Shown here one piece after another: positions 48,317 to 58,400 of a DNA stretch of 64,000 bases; the first letter of the stretch is position 1, and each line of letters begins with the position of its first letter. A program made the position numbers and the translations under genes. The notes beneath the pieces are model-generated. The model was not told where the DNA came from. It searched no databases and saw only the letters and a list, made by a program, of their open reading frames with translations. The stretch spans positions 80,595,635-80,659,634 of the forward strand of contig OX421963.1 of assembly GCA_949128115.1 (NCBI GenBank). The letters are read 5' to 3'. The DNA comes from Anaspis maculata. Its lineage: Eukaryota; Arthropoda; Insecta; Coleoptera; Scraptiidae.

Positions 48317-48478
48317 GTGCGTTCAGTCAGCTTATTTAGCCGCAAGTTTTAATTTTAGTCGCAAGCGCAGCGACGCCCATTGGCTCTTATGAACCAGCCT
48401 CCTCGGAACAGCCAATAAGCGATGTAGCGCTTACGGCTAAAATTAGAACTGCGGCTAAATAAGCTGACTGAACGCACC
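48317..48478. mobile_element. 162-bp palindromic MITE
   Basis: gtgcgttcagtcagcttatt at the left pairs with AATAAGCTGACTGAACGCAC at the right; TAGCCGCAAGTTTTAATTTTAG pairs with CTAAAATTAGAACTGCGGCTA. The centre contains CCATTGGCTCTTATG and CCAATAAGCG. Confidence 0.85.
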
Positions 48479-48547
48479 TTAACAAACTCGCCAATTTTCA
48501 CGTTGAAAGTTACGTTACGTCGTACGTACGTATGCACGCAAACTTCC

Positions 48548-48890
48548 CAATGCTCGTAGCGTGCACGTATAAGCACGTATGAAAAATTAAAACTCCTCGT
48601 TTTACATAAGAAATGACCGCCTATTCGCGGAATTTGGATGATATGAACATTGCAAACGCGCAGCACGGTATCGATTGGCGGCAATTTATTTTTGGGCAAA
48701 GTTGAATTTATTGATGCATGAGGAGATAGGTTTCCGTAACTATCTGTGAGACAGGTAGGTATATAATGTCCGTAGCGTGCACGTATAAGCACGCATGAAA
48801 AATTGAAAAATCCCCTCGCTTTACATAAAAAATGACCGCCTGTTCGCGAAAGTTGGATGATACGAACATTGCGAACTTGTAGCACAAATC
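48548..48890. repeat. Tandem pair of about 125-bp diverged repeats
   Basis: GTAGCGTGCACGTATAAGCACG at about 48556 and 48773 start two copies that share TTTACATAA, AAATGACCGCCT, TTCGCG and TTGGATGATA, about 220 bp apart. The 183-codon minus frame 48906-48355 spans both copies and is an artefact of the repeat. Confidence 0.75.
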
Positions 48891-49366
48891 GGTTGGCGGT
48901 TGGCATCCATATAAGTGTTCATTTCCATAAATATTCCATGAATAAGCTGAAACTATGCTAATAGCTTTTCAACATGCTACCTAGATTGAGTATATTTCAA
49001 AACGTTCGTCGTGGAAAATGTGAAATCGAGTGTAAAATTTTGAAAAAACAAGCGAAATGGAAGGTACCTATTAATCGCAAAAGCAGTTGAAAAATTGCAA
49101 AAAAAGTTATAATGAATCACACGATAGATACGAACATAATGAACTAACATACATCATACATTTGTCAGTTGCTTTGCCACTTGCCAGCTACGCACATAAA
49201 CCAGGGCCGCGCTTAAAAGTTGGTTAGACTATGGGACTATGCGATTTTGATCAGGTTGACCGTTGACCTAATCATCAGTCTCTTATTCTTCGTTTCCTCC
49301 ATTTCTTTCGACTCAATACAAATTCAACATATATTTTGGCAACAAATGAAGATAGTATGATATGGT

Positions 49367-49414
49367 GTGAACATTGCAAGCAATAATTATTTTGTTATTG
49401 CTTGCAATGTTCAC
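49367..49414. repeat. Perfect 20-bp hairpin
   Basis: gtgaacattgcaagcaataa is followed by an 8-base loop and then its exact reverse complement. The stem is too short for a typical animal pri-miRNA, and its function is unknown. Confidence 0.85.
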
Positions 49415-49419
49415 GTCAC

Positions 49420-50560
49420 GCTTTCTTGATTGAGTGGAATCTAAGCTAAATACCACCTCACATCTCACCTAAAATATGTAATAATTATTATAATTATAGA
49501 TGTTAATGGCAATAATAGCCCAATACCTCGGACCATTCGACAATTTGAAATTGACATTTTGGGGGAAAATTGATCGCCACGTTTATTCATGCGCTACGGC
49601 GCAAGCTTAGGCTTACACAGAACAAATAAATTGCCCTGGGGCGCGCGTAAAATTTGACTATCTTCGGCTGGTGAGCGGGTTTCCTCGGATTTTCGGACCT
49701 GTTTATATGGAAAAAGGAAGTGAAATCTCTGAATACCAGTTGGACGTTGGACGAGAATCACCGGTTTCGATTTAGAGACCTTTTAGTCGTCGCTTTTAGA
49801 CGCGCTACATTGATACAAAACCCGCTGGAGACCACGACGCGCGAATAAGACACACCTGCACAATTGGCGGAGGAGCTGCGCATCGAAAGCGTGCCGGAAT
49901 GTCCGCCAAACCATAGACACGCCAAACCAATAGACTTTACAAGGGCTCTCGATGTTACGACAATATCAAAAAGGTGAAAAGAACGGGCCTAAAATATATA
50001 TTGGTCTAATGTAAATGCTAATCGATAGCTTTTCGCATGTCAAGTTGACAAGGATCTGAATGATCTTGCCTAAAACCGTTCAGTAAAAAATTATTAGATC
50101 TGACATCAGTGACATTCCTGACACTGATAATGGTTTTGACAAGGCATTCGCTTGCTGTGAATGTGTGACCCACATAATGTTGAGATGAGAACTGTGACAG
50201 AGCCAAGGGGGAAGGGCGGGTCCAGGGCCTCCGGACCCTTGCCCCCAAATCCCATAGCCACGCACTATAATCCTAATGATAACAAAGAGTTTCCAAAAAT
50301 CATTTTAAATAAGGGAAATAGTGAGGGGCGAAGTCTTGTTGTGGATCACACTCTGTATATAATATACAGTATGTTCATTAAAAAATTCAATAATGGGAGG
50401 CCGTGGACCGATGATAACCTGGCCGTTTTCGGATCGAATGGCCTGCGTCACAGCCTCCCTTTATTGAAGTTTTCAATTAACATACGGTACATAGATCAAA
50501 AACAATGAAAATATAGCTCGTGTTCTTGCTCGTGCTCTCATTATTTTCAATTATACATAT
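49420..50560. other. Gene-free stretch
   Basis: No exon or RNA gene is recognised. The open frame at 50161-50508 has no domain and begins in repeat-like sequence. Confidence 0.4.
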
Positions 50561-50568
50561 TTGCCACA

Positions 50569-51420
50569 TACAGGGTGATTCAAAAGTGTCGGACCACCAT
50601 GAACGTGCGTAATATGGAGGTGTGATAGAGTGTCAGAAAGTTGTTAAAAAAATTCTGTGTCTTTTTTGAAGTTATGGAGGGACAAAACTTGGTCCTTCGA
50701 TCGCTTCTATTTTCGTTGTTTCAGAAGATTTCAGTGAACTGTTTATGGAAAATAAACCATGAGTACAGAAAATCAACCTCTGAATCTGTAATGAATTTCT
50801 GTCTTGTAATAGGTAGGTACCTACAGTTGCGGCCTCATAAAAGTTTACACCGATGACAATCGTGTGGCCGCCATGCCCATTCAAACATTCAAAATTACGT
50901 CAAAACTGAATTAGCATGGCCACTCGATCGCCGTCGGTGTAAACTTTTATGAGGCCGCAACCTTACAGAGTGGAGTCGCATGAATCTTGGAAATGATTTT
51001 CTCTAAAAGTGCCTGCAAATAGTCACAGTAGTGGTCCCATGACCTATGTAGAGCACAATAGAAGACAATTCATTTTAATAGAATTCTTTTACTTCTGATG
51101 GTTTTTTAGAGGAACCTCGAGAGGAACTAAAATTTTGTACTTGATGACTCACTCTGTATAGAAAACAGAAATTCAATACAGATTCCTCGATCGACAGATT
51201 CAGAGGTTGATTTATTGTTACAATCATTTTTCCATAAATTATTTACTGAAAAATCTTTTGAAACAACGAAAACAAAAGCAGTTGTAGAACCATTTTCTGT
51301 CCTTCCCATAACTTCAAAATTGAAAGACATAGAATTTTATTCAACAACTTTCCAGCACTCTACACTACACCTCCATATTACGCACCTGAAGGTGGTCCGA
51401 CACTTTTGAATCACCTGTCT
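50569..51420. mobile_element. 0.85-kb foldback with TACAGGGTGATTCAAAAGTGTC ends
   Basis: tacagggtgattcaaaagtg pairs with CACTTTTGAATCACCTGTCTGTA at the right end; GTCGGACCACC, CGTGCGTAATATGGAGGTGT and TTGTTTCAGAAGATTTCAG also mirror. A 140-bp palindromic MITE (50822-50963) is inserted in the loop. Confidence 0.85.
50822..50963. mobile_element. 142-bp palindromic MITE nested in the foldback
   Basis: gttgcggcctcataaaagtt and AACTTTTATGAGGCCGCAAC form near-perfect ends; CACCGATGACAATCGTGTGGCC pairs with GGCCACTCGATCGCCGTCGGTG. Confidence 0.8.
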
Positions 51421-51423
51421 GTA

Positions 51424-51602
51424 TAATAGCTGTATTACACTCAGGGATGCATTACACTACACAATTTCTTGTAGGTACTTACAATTTCTTGTACAATCTG
51501 CCAAAGTAGTGTCACAAAACAATGAACTTGAATAACTTGATTGTTCAATTGACATATTGTTCAAGAAATTGTACAAGAAATTGTGTAGTGTAAATACAGT
51601 TT
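51424..51602. mobile_element. Palindromic MITE, copy 2 (TAGCTGTATTACACT)
   Basis: Same ends and core as 34173-34291 but longer, because the left arm has a partly duplicated segment (ATTACACTACACAATTTCTTG after an interrupted first end). It directly abuts the foldback ending at 51420. Confidence 0.8.
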
Positions 51603-51714
51603 TAACGTAGCCCAGTTAAGAATAAAGAATTTTGAGAAAAAGACTTCGGTATTTGCGAAAAACCGAGCGAAAAAAAAAACCGCGAGTTATAACGCCATCT
51701 CGTGATATAAGCTC

Positions 51715-52070
51715 AATTAGTGATGACGTCCAAAATTGGGTTTTGTATGAAAACAATCTCTGCTAGGTTGGCAGCACTTACTGTCATTCCTGATTCCCAC
51801 CCTCTCCCCTTGCCACATCCTCCACTGCAGCTGTCAAACAAAATGTCAAATGTATTATTTAACCAGCATTATCCCACCCTGCTTGAAGGCTTTTTTCATG
51901 AAGGTGCCTTTTTGGTTACGAAACACCCTACAGGAAGGTCGTTGTATCTATGTAGTGATCCACAAATATTCCATTGGCTGTCACTTTGACAAGAAGTGTT
52001 GCCAACTTACGTGTTCGCTGTTTTCAATTTTCATACAAAACCCACGTTTTGACGTCACACTAATAGACCT
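51715..52070. mobile_element. 0.35-kb foldback MITE
   Basis: TTAGTGATGACGTCCAAAATTGGGTTTTGTATGAAAA at the left is mirrored by TTTTCATACAAAACCCACGTTTTGACGTCACACTAA at the right; TTGGCAGCACTTACTGTCA also pairs with TGACAAGAAGTGTTGCCAA. Confidence 0.8.
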
Positions 52071-52263
52071 ATTTCTTATGAGGAACAGAGACGTTCAGAC
52101 AAGGATGAACAATTTTAAGCCACACCCCTGGCCAATTTAAGGCCTTCAATTATTAGGCGCGAAATTCGAGGAAGGCGATACTGTCACAATGAATTAGAAT
52201 TGTCACAGTCACTTATGACTGCAACCTGTGTCGTGTCGCTACACTGATCGAATAATTCGAAAA

Positions 52264-52800
52264 ATGCTCGTATATTGTGTGAAAAGTTGTCCGCACAAGT
52301 CCAAGGGAATATTTCCCTCAAATGTTTCGTTCTACGGTTTTCCTGCCGACGAAAATAAGCGAAATAAATGGATGGCCGCCACTGGAAGACACCGACACCA
52401 GGAAGAATTTGAAGGCGAACGAAACAATTTCAGCTGTTTTACAAGTTGCACAAAGCCAAAAGCAGGGTCACCCAAATTACCGTTCAAAGTGCTGGGGATG
52501 CTATCTCACCTTCCTATTTGGCGATTACCCACTACAACTTCACAACAAAACCTCAATATTTTGCTTCAGTTTTGGTGTGCTCACGGCACTTCAGAGTGGA
52601 AGATTTCTATTCATCCGATAGGTACAAAGATGACGCTGAAAACAAATGCTGTTCCGGACATTTTCTTGAGAAGCTTGTTTCTTTTTCTGGCTCCTGTAGC
52701 ACTCCGCTTTTACCTCCAGGTTATTCACAAGTACGTCTTCAAAATATCCTTTCACACTTATCACGCTGGTTCCCCTTCATTTGATGCTTGCACTACACTC
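52264..52800 (+). pseudogene. THAP zinc-finger sequence, frameshifted
   Basis: The frame from ATG 52264 reads MLVYCVKSCPHKSKG, then VSFYGFPADENKRNKWMAA: the first zinc pair (C-x3-C), the FP and the invariant W of a THAP domain. The second zinc pair follows a plausible intron (52445-52569, gt...cag) as VCSRHFRVEDFY, in another frame. The closing AVPxxF box (NAVPDIF, about 52650) lies in the first frame again, only a few codons later, where no intron can fit. A one-base shift is therefore needed between them. THAP domains bind DNA and occur in P-element transposases and host regulators. It may be a decayed copy, or a gene with a sequence error. No following domain is recognised. Confidence 0.65.
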
Positions 52801-53049
52801 TTGTAAAGAAGTAAAGCGTTGTCGTCGCGTTGTCGAGTCTGTAGGTTGCAGGTTGCAGCGTGGCAAGACTTTTGGTTCTGTTCTACTGACAACTGATGAC
52901 AAATTGTAACATATCGTTTTTGAGGGTAATGACAAGGAGAAAGTCAGTGGCACTGACAGAGTTGCTACGGGAGATTGTGAGGCAAATCTAGCCAATGAGC
53001 GGCGATAGGAGGCAAAAGGGGCGTGAAAAAGAAATAGGTCCATTGAGCG

Positions 53050-54530
53050 TATTGATAACGTATTTACAAACGCCATCAGCCCCCTCTTCTCACAAACTAA
53101 ATTTGTAAATACGCCATCAAGACGGCAGTTTTGACTGGTTTTTAGAAGACCATTATTGTGTAGGTGTACACATACACATACATTCAAACTTAGCGGGATT
53201 CCTTCTTGGCGGTTTGGTGGCGGCGCCACTTTCGCACACGGCATAGTAAATAAATTCACTGGCATCACTGCACGTGCACAGGCACAGCTGTTCTGTTGGT
53301 TCGGTTGGTTCTGTTAGTTGTTGCTGTTGTTCTGTAAACAGAAAGCAAATCATGCCTAGGATCAAAGCACAATTATTTCTCTTTTCAGAAATATTTTTGA
53401 TTGCGTGATACCCTGCAATTCAGTGTGGTTCAGTTCCATATCATATGCTTATCCAGCCTTGAAGGTTATGTCCACAGAAAAGCATTTTATGGTAAGAATT
53501 TTGAATATTTCCATTTTTATTTGTGAACATTTTGTTCAGGTTCTAGTAATGGGTATATGTATAGTAATGTGTGTACGAGCCAGCAAAACATTATTATGAT
53601 ATAACCAGAAATGAATTACTGGGCACATTTGATGCTGCTGGCCTTTTGATAAAACTAACGTAAAAGACTCGCCTTCAAAGCCAAATAATCGCTATTTTTG
53701 AATGAAGAGCATTTGATACCTGTCCGAAAAGTTAGGTCGCAACGGTGCCTAAGTATACCTGCTTAGTACTCACTTTACATTTATAGTTAGGTGTGATAGG
53801 TAATAAAGGCTTCTTCTTCCCTTTCAAATAATTATTGCTGTTGATTTTTGAATCTTGAAAACCAAATAATAGGTAATAATAGGTCCTACTAAGTACCTAC
53901 TTATTTACATAATGAACTAGGATATCAATAACCTTATTTTTCTCATCTGAAAGGTATCTTTATTTACTCTTTAACATCGGAAGTCCATAAACACAAGTCC
54001 TACAGGAGAGAATAAAAACTCAAGGGCTGTAGTGAGCGTTAAACTTTAGTTTGGGTCTCGATTTGGGTCTTGTTATATACGTCAGTCAAGAAACAGATGA
54101 GGAAAAAGTTTGAATCAACTCAGAATAGTGCTTAAAATGAGAATTTGGAATAAAATAATGTGGATTACCCATGCAGTTTTTTCTTCCCTATCAAATCCCT
54201 TAATGTTCAATGAAGCTAACATTAAATCATCTGGGGGAAGACATCTACTAAGGACTACTAAAGAGGGAAAGGGGAAGGGACCACCCACCCCTCAATCTAT
54301 GCTCTGTGGCGTACGCTGAAGAAAATAATTCGACGAAATTAACAAATATACCCAAATCGCAGAAAAATTCTGTGCGAATACTGATGATGTGTTATTTCGT
54401 TACTGTAAAATATCTTGGTGAGTGTGACTTGGAAGACAAAGGCACCCTTCAGTTTTTCTTTATCGGGACCTTACTGGTTTGTTAAGTCTTCGCTTTTACT
54501 TTCCTTAACTATATAAGGTGCAGCACTCAC
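53050..54530. other. Gene-free stretch
   Basis: A short inverted repeat GTATTTACAAACGCCATC with AAATTTGTAAATACGCC lies at 53050-53115. Low-complexity minus-strand frames near 53153-53365 (glutamine and TEP repeats) are not convincing genes. Otherwise plain AT-rich DNA. Confidence 0.4.
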
Positions 54531-54820
54531 TAACCCTTGAATAGATCCTCAAATAAATCAGTTTTGACCGAGGGAGAAACCGCTCAAGAAATTTATACAA
54601 AGCGCGCGTCATTTGCGCTCGAGTCTCTGCGATTCCCCTGCTGGGTTTCTTCCTTGGTTCCTTCAGAATCTCTCCGGAGTTCAGGATGTCACATCACATC
54701 TAAATTCTTTCCATGGAGTATTCCCTCGAGTATTCCGTTTGTACAATTTCATCTTCACTGTTCTATCATAATTTGGAGTCTTTTGTTCCAGCAAATCAGT
54801 GATAAACGTCTAAACTAACC

Positions 54821-55231
54821 ATGACGGAACCTCCCAAGCCATCAGTTAGAGTCCAAAAACAGTTGGACAGATTCGGATTATCCACTTCCCATTCGAAAGC
54901 ACAAAGCAAACAAATCACCTCATCCTTGAGGGCCATGATAGAACTCGCTGACCAAGAAATCGACAGGCTAGATGTAGAATGGATGAATCTCGAGCACATT
55001 GCCAAGAAGAAGCTGGAAGAAAACGAGCCAGACTCGAAGACTGCACCATCTTTGAGTGGCGCTACAGTTACAAATAAGAACACTTCCCAAACAAACAAGC
55101 AAACCAAACCAACCCCAGTCAAGATGGACATCGACGAGTTCCTGGAAGAGTTGCCAGAACTGAACTTGAAAGTGGATGCCCCCACCAGGAGCGCGAATAT
55201 AGACAGTGAAGAAGAATTCGACAGTGACTGA
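54821..55231 (+). CDS. Unrecognised 136-aa acidic protein, probably coiled coil
   Basis: A clean single-exon frame: MTEPPKPSVRVQKQLDRFG, then a helical, heptad-like segment (about residues 20-70: ITSSLRAMIELADQEIDRL, MNLEHIAKKKLEE), a serine/threonine/lysine linker (70-100) and an acidic tail (VKMDIDEFLEELPELNLK to EEEFDSD). Codon use is typical of the true genes here, not of the repeats. The ATG has a good context (CTAACCATGAC), and TTTTGTTCCAG just upstream could be a splice acceptor in the 5' UTR. An AATAAAAG signal follows at about 55276. I do not recognise the family. The acidic, disordered C-terminus suggests a binding partner in a complex rather than an enzyme. It is convergent with COG6; the coding ends are 194 bp apart. 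Confidence 0.8.
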   Translation: MTEPPKPSVRVQKQLDRFGLSTSHSKAQSKQITSSLRAMIELADQEIDRLDVEWMNLEHIAKKKLEENEPDSKTAPSLSGATVTNKNTSQTNKQTKPTPVKMDIDEFLEELPELNLKVDAPTRSANIDSEEEFDSD

Positions 55232-55424
55232 AGCTGAAGTTTGTAATTTGTGTACATACCTGTTTATTTTTGTGATAATAAAAGAGTTGAAAACATAACG
55301 AAAAAATCAAAGTATTTTAATAATAATATAATCCTAAAAATATAACAGGTAAACCTCTGGTAGCACAAAGTCTAGCACCTCGAGTATACAAGTAAACAAT
55401 AATAAACATATTTTATACACTAAA

Positions 55425-58400
55425 CTATTTATTCAGCATTTGGACTAACTCCTCAGGTGTTTTGTTCAAAATCCCAGTTGGGTTTTCGTATAAATTTTCG
55501 GGATTGTGCACGCCTTCAAACAGCTGCTTGTAGATGGCCAAAAGGACGTCGAAGGCTCTTTTCTGGACCGCTTTCTTGTGCTTGGAAGACGACAATAATC
55601 CAATTTGCGGCAGCAGGACGTCATCAGGCGATGCAATCAAGTAATCGAGCTTGGCCTTGGAATAAACAAAACATTTTTAAATAAACAAGGGTCTGTGATA
55701 CAGGAAATTAGAGCTAATGAATCCCGGCAAAATGATATAACCAATAACCAAGTATGAATTTCCTGAGTGATCCTGAGTTTTAGGATAAGGACTTGAAAGG
55801 TGAATCAGCAGAAACGATTTATGTTATATTACTTTTCATCTTCACTTGAGAGTTCTTTCATTGACGGAAAAACTGGATGAGTTACACTTTACTACCTAGT
55901 AGTATGGTGGAGAATTTCTGGGCTCACCGGATAACAATAATTGGTGGTGGACGACACAAATAATGATCATCCATTATCTTGTATGGGAAAACCAGTGCAT
56001 ATGCCCTCATGGGCGTGAGGCTCAGTAGCGCACTTCCTCTTTGGAGGATTAGTAAGCGCAATATGTTGATAAGGGTCCTACCGTTATTGAAACGCGATTT
56101 TGCCTAGTTCAGGTCCCAAGACTATAAGCTATCCATTATCATTATGCTGACATGCAGGAGACGAAATGCATGCTTACAATAAATGTTTTAAATCTTTTAG
56201 TTACGTCACGTCTAGTTACGACAAGACCTAGTTAAAAACCAGGAAGTGATTCTAATCAACTACTATAAAAAAAACTTGGATTTGACATAAGCATGTCAGT
56301 TTTCTCTTGAATAGAATAGATTCACATTTTGAATCTGGATGCAATGGGGAGCGTGCATGATCTTCAGCTGTCAAGGCGTAGGAGACACAGAGCCCCTGGT
56401 GATGAAAATAGGAAACTCTTGCTGGACTGGTAGAGTGGAGGGAATGCTTCAAGTGCTCTCCACTCAATTCACGTTTCCCGTGTCGTGCAAGTGAGATGGC
56501 GCTATGCAGGTATCTAATGGAGTAGTAAAAGAGGGATACAGCATACTTCCAGCGCATAGATTGACGCATACGTTGCCAAATCAATCCTCGATTTGAATAA
56601 AATAGGCTTTGAAAATATTATTTACAGTCAAATTCCAAAAAGTTTTTGACATAATAGTTTAACAAACAATAAACGGTATTTTTATTTTCTAAATTATTTA
56701 TATTTCCCATTAAAATTGAACTATTGAGAAAAGGAGTTCTGACAACACTGTACTGAAGTGGACGTCAAGTGCAGTCTGTCAAATTTTAAAAGTCAGCCGT
56801 TCACTGTCGACGTTGACGTTAACCTATCTTTCTCGCGGTATTCTCTGAGCCTTGCTTCTATCTTGTTTGCTTTGTTTTTTTGATTAATATTGTTGGTTTT
56901 GTTATTATTATTGTTGTTGTTGATTTTGTTATTGTCACTGTCAAACAGCCGTAACCTTAGCCAGCCGATACCATACCAACATGCGTACTTTTATGCGTAC
57001 TCGTATATCCACATACGGGAAACGTGAATTAGAGATGAGTTGCTTTGTGTATCTAGGGAACAACCTATAGTGCTTAAATTGTGTAAACACTACTGCCAAC
57101 CATAGTCCAACAAAAGCTCCACTTTACGCTCGTGCCCTATGTGGCGCTACTTGTCTCGCACATAGCTCATAGGATGAAAACTAGATTTCAAAATTCCTGT
57201 ACACTTAGTGGCCACGTCTAAAAAAATGTCAAACCACCGCGGTGTCTCGACTAACAATCAAAAAGGAGGATTCCGCGAGCCTTGAGTGACCGTAGTAACA
57301 ACTAGCTAGCACTATGAAGCTCCTGTCCAAAGCTAAGGGGAATCCAGCCTCTTCCCGCATACTTACAAGTAAATTTTTCAAATTGCTCGGCTCCATGCCT
57401 GGTATTCCCGACAGAGGCCCTTGACTGTGGTCCTGCAGGATCGTGTAGATCGGGCCCAGGTTCAAATTGGCGACCAAAGAGCTCGCCTGCTCGGACGTCA
57501 GCGTGTCGATCTGCGCATCGGACTGGGCCTGCAGCCTTTCCAGGCGCTCGTCCATAAACTCGTACAGCGACAGGCAAGTGTACATGGCGTACATGCAGTT
57601 CAGCATGTACACGGCCATGTCGGTGGGGGGCAGTCGAGACGCCTGTTCGTTGACGGCCCTTAGCAGGGGCTCCATTATGCACTGGGCTATCTTGCCCATG
57701 TCTACTTCCCGTCCCTCGCTCATGCTGGCGGTGGAGAGCATGTCCCGCATGATGGCCAGGAGGTGGTTTATGGCCGGGGTGGGCGACAAGTCTCTGGGCG
57801 GGGTCTCCACGCGGACGAGCATGCCGTTGACCTGGTGCTGCAGGGAGGCGAGGAAGGTCTGTTCACTGCGCTCTTGCAGTTCTCTCAGGGTTTCTTCCAG
57901 GATTCCTCCGCCGGCGATCTGTGTGGAAAGAACACTCGATTCTAGAAAAACTGAAGATATCGTAACGTAAGGCCGAAAACAACGGAGGCGGGTTGCCGGC
58001 TTCCGGTAGTCGGCGCCGACAGTCCTCGTGGGTAAACTGGGTAATGACCTGCACTTTGATAAGAACCCGCGAAGGTGGCGCCGGCTGGAAACTTGTCGTC
58101 GTTATGTTTTCGGTCTAAATCTACGATCAAGTGGGTATGACCACACGAGTAACGCAACACGAAATTAAAGTAGAAATAAATCATTTTAGTTTGTGTTCCT
58201 CGAGTGGTTGACAGCTCTAGAGGGTCGTTGGAACAGCCTGTATGTATCTATTTTGGAAAATTCGACACTTCGGTTGAGAACAATCTAAAGTAATGACCAA
58301 AACACTACAACATGCACCTGCAAATGAAAATAGCTCAAACTATTGAACAAATGATAACTTATCTTTGAAAGTTCGAGGATCTCTGCAAAATTGAATTTGC

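Noticed and set aside
48355..48906. 183-codon minus-strand frame
   Set aside because: It contains the same peptide twice because it crosses a tandem repeat and a palindromic MITE.
49367..49414. microRNA gene
   Set aside because: The stem is only 20 bp with no lower stem; perfect pairing is atypical of animal pri-miRNAs.
50161..50508. 115-codon frame
   Set aside because: No domain and no splice or start context; it borders repeat sequence.
57302..57970. Additional frames of 126 and 167 codons
   Set aside because: They overlap COG6 exon 6, whose frame is supported by family conservation.
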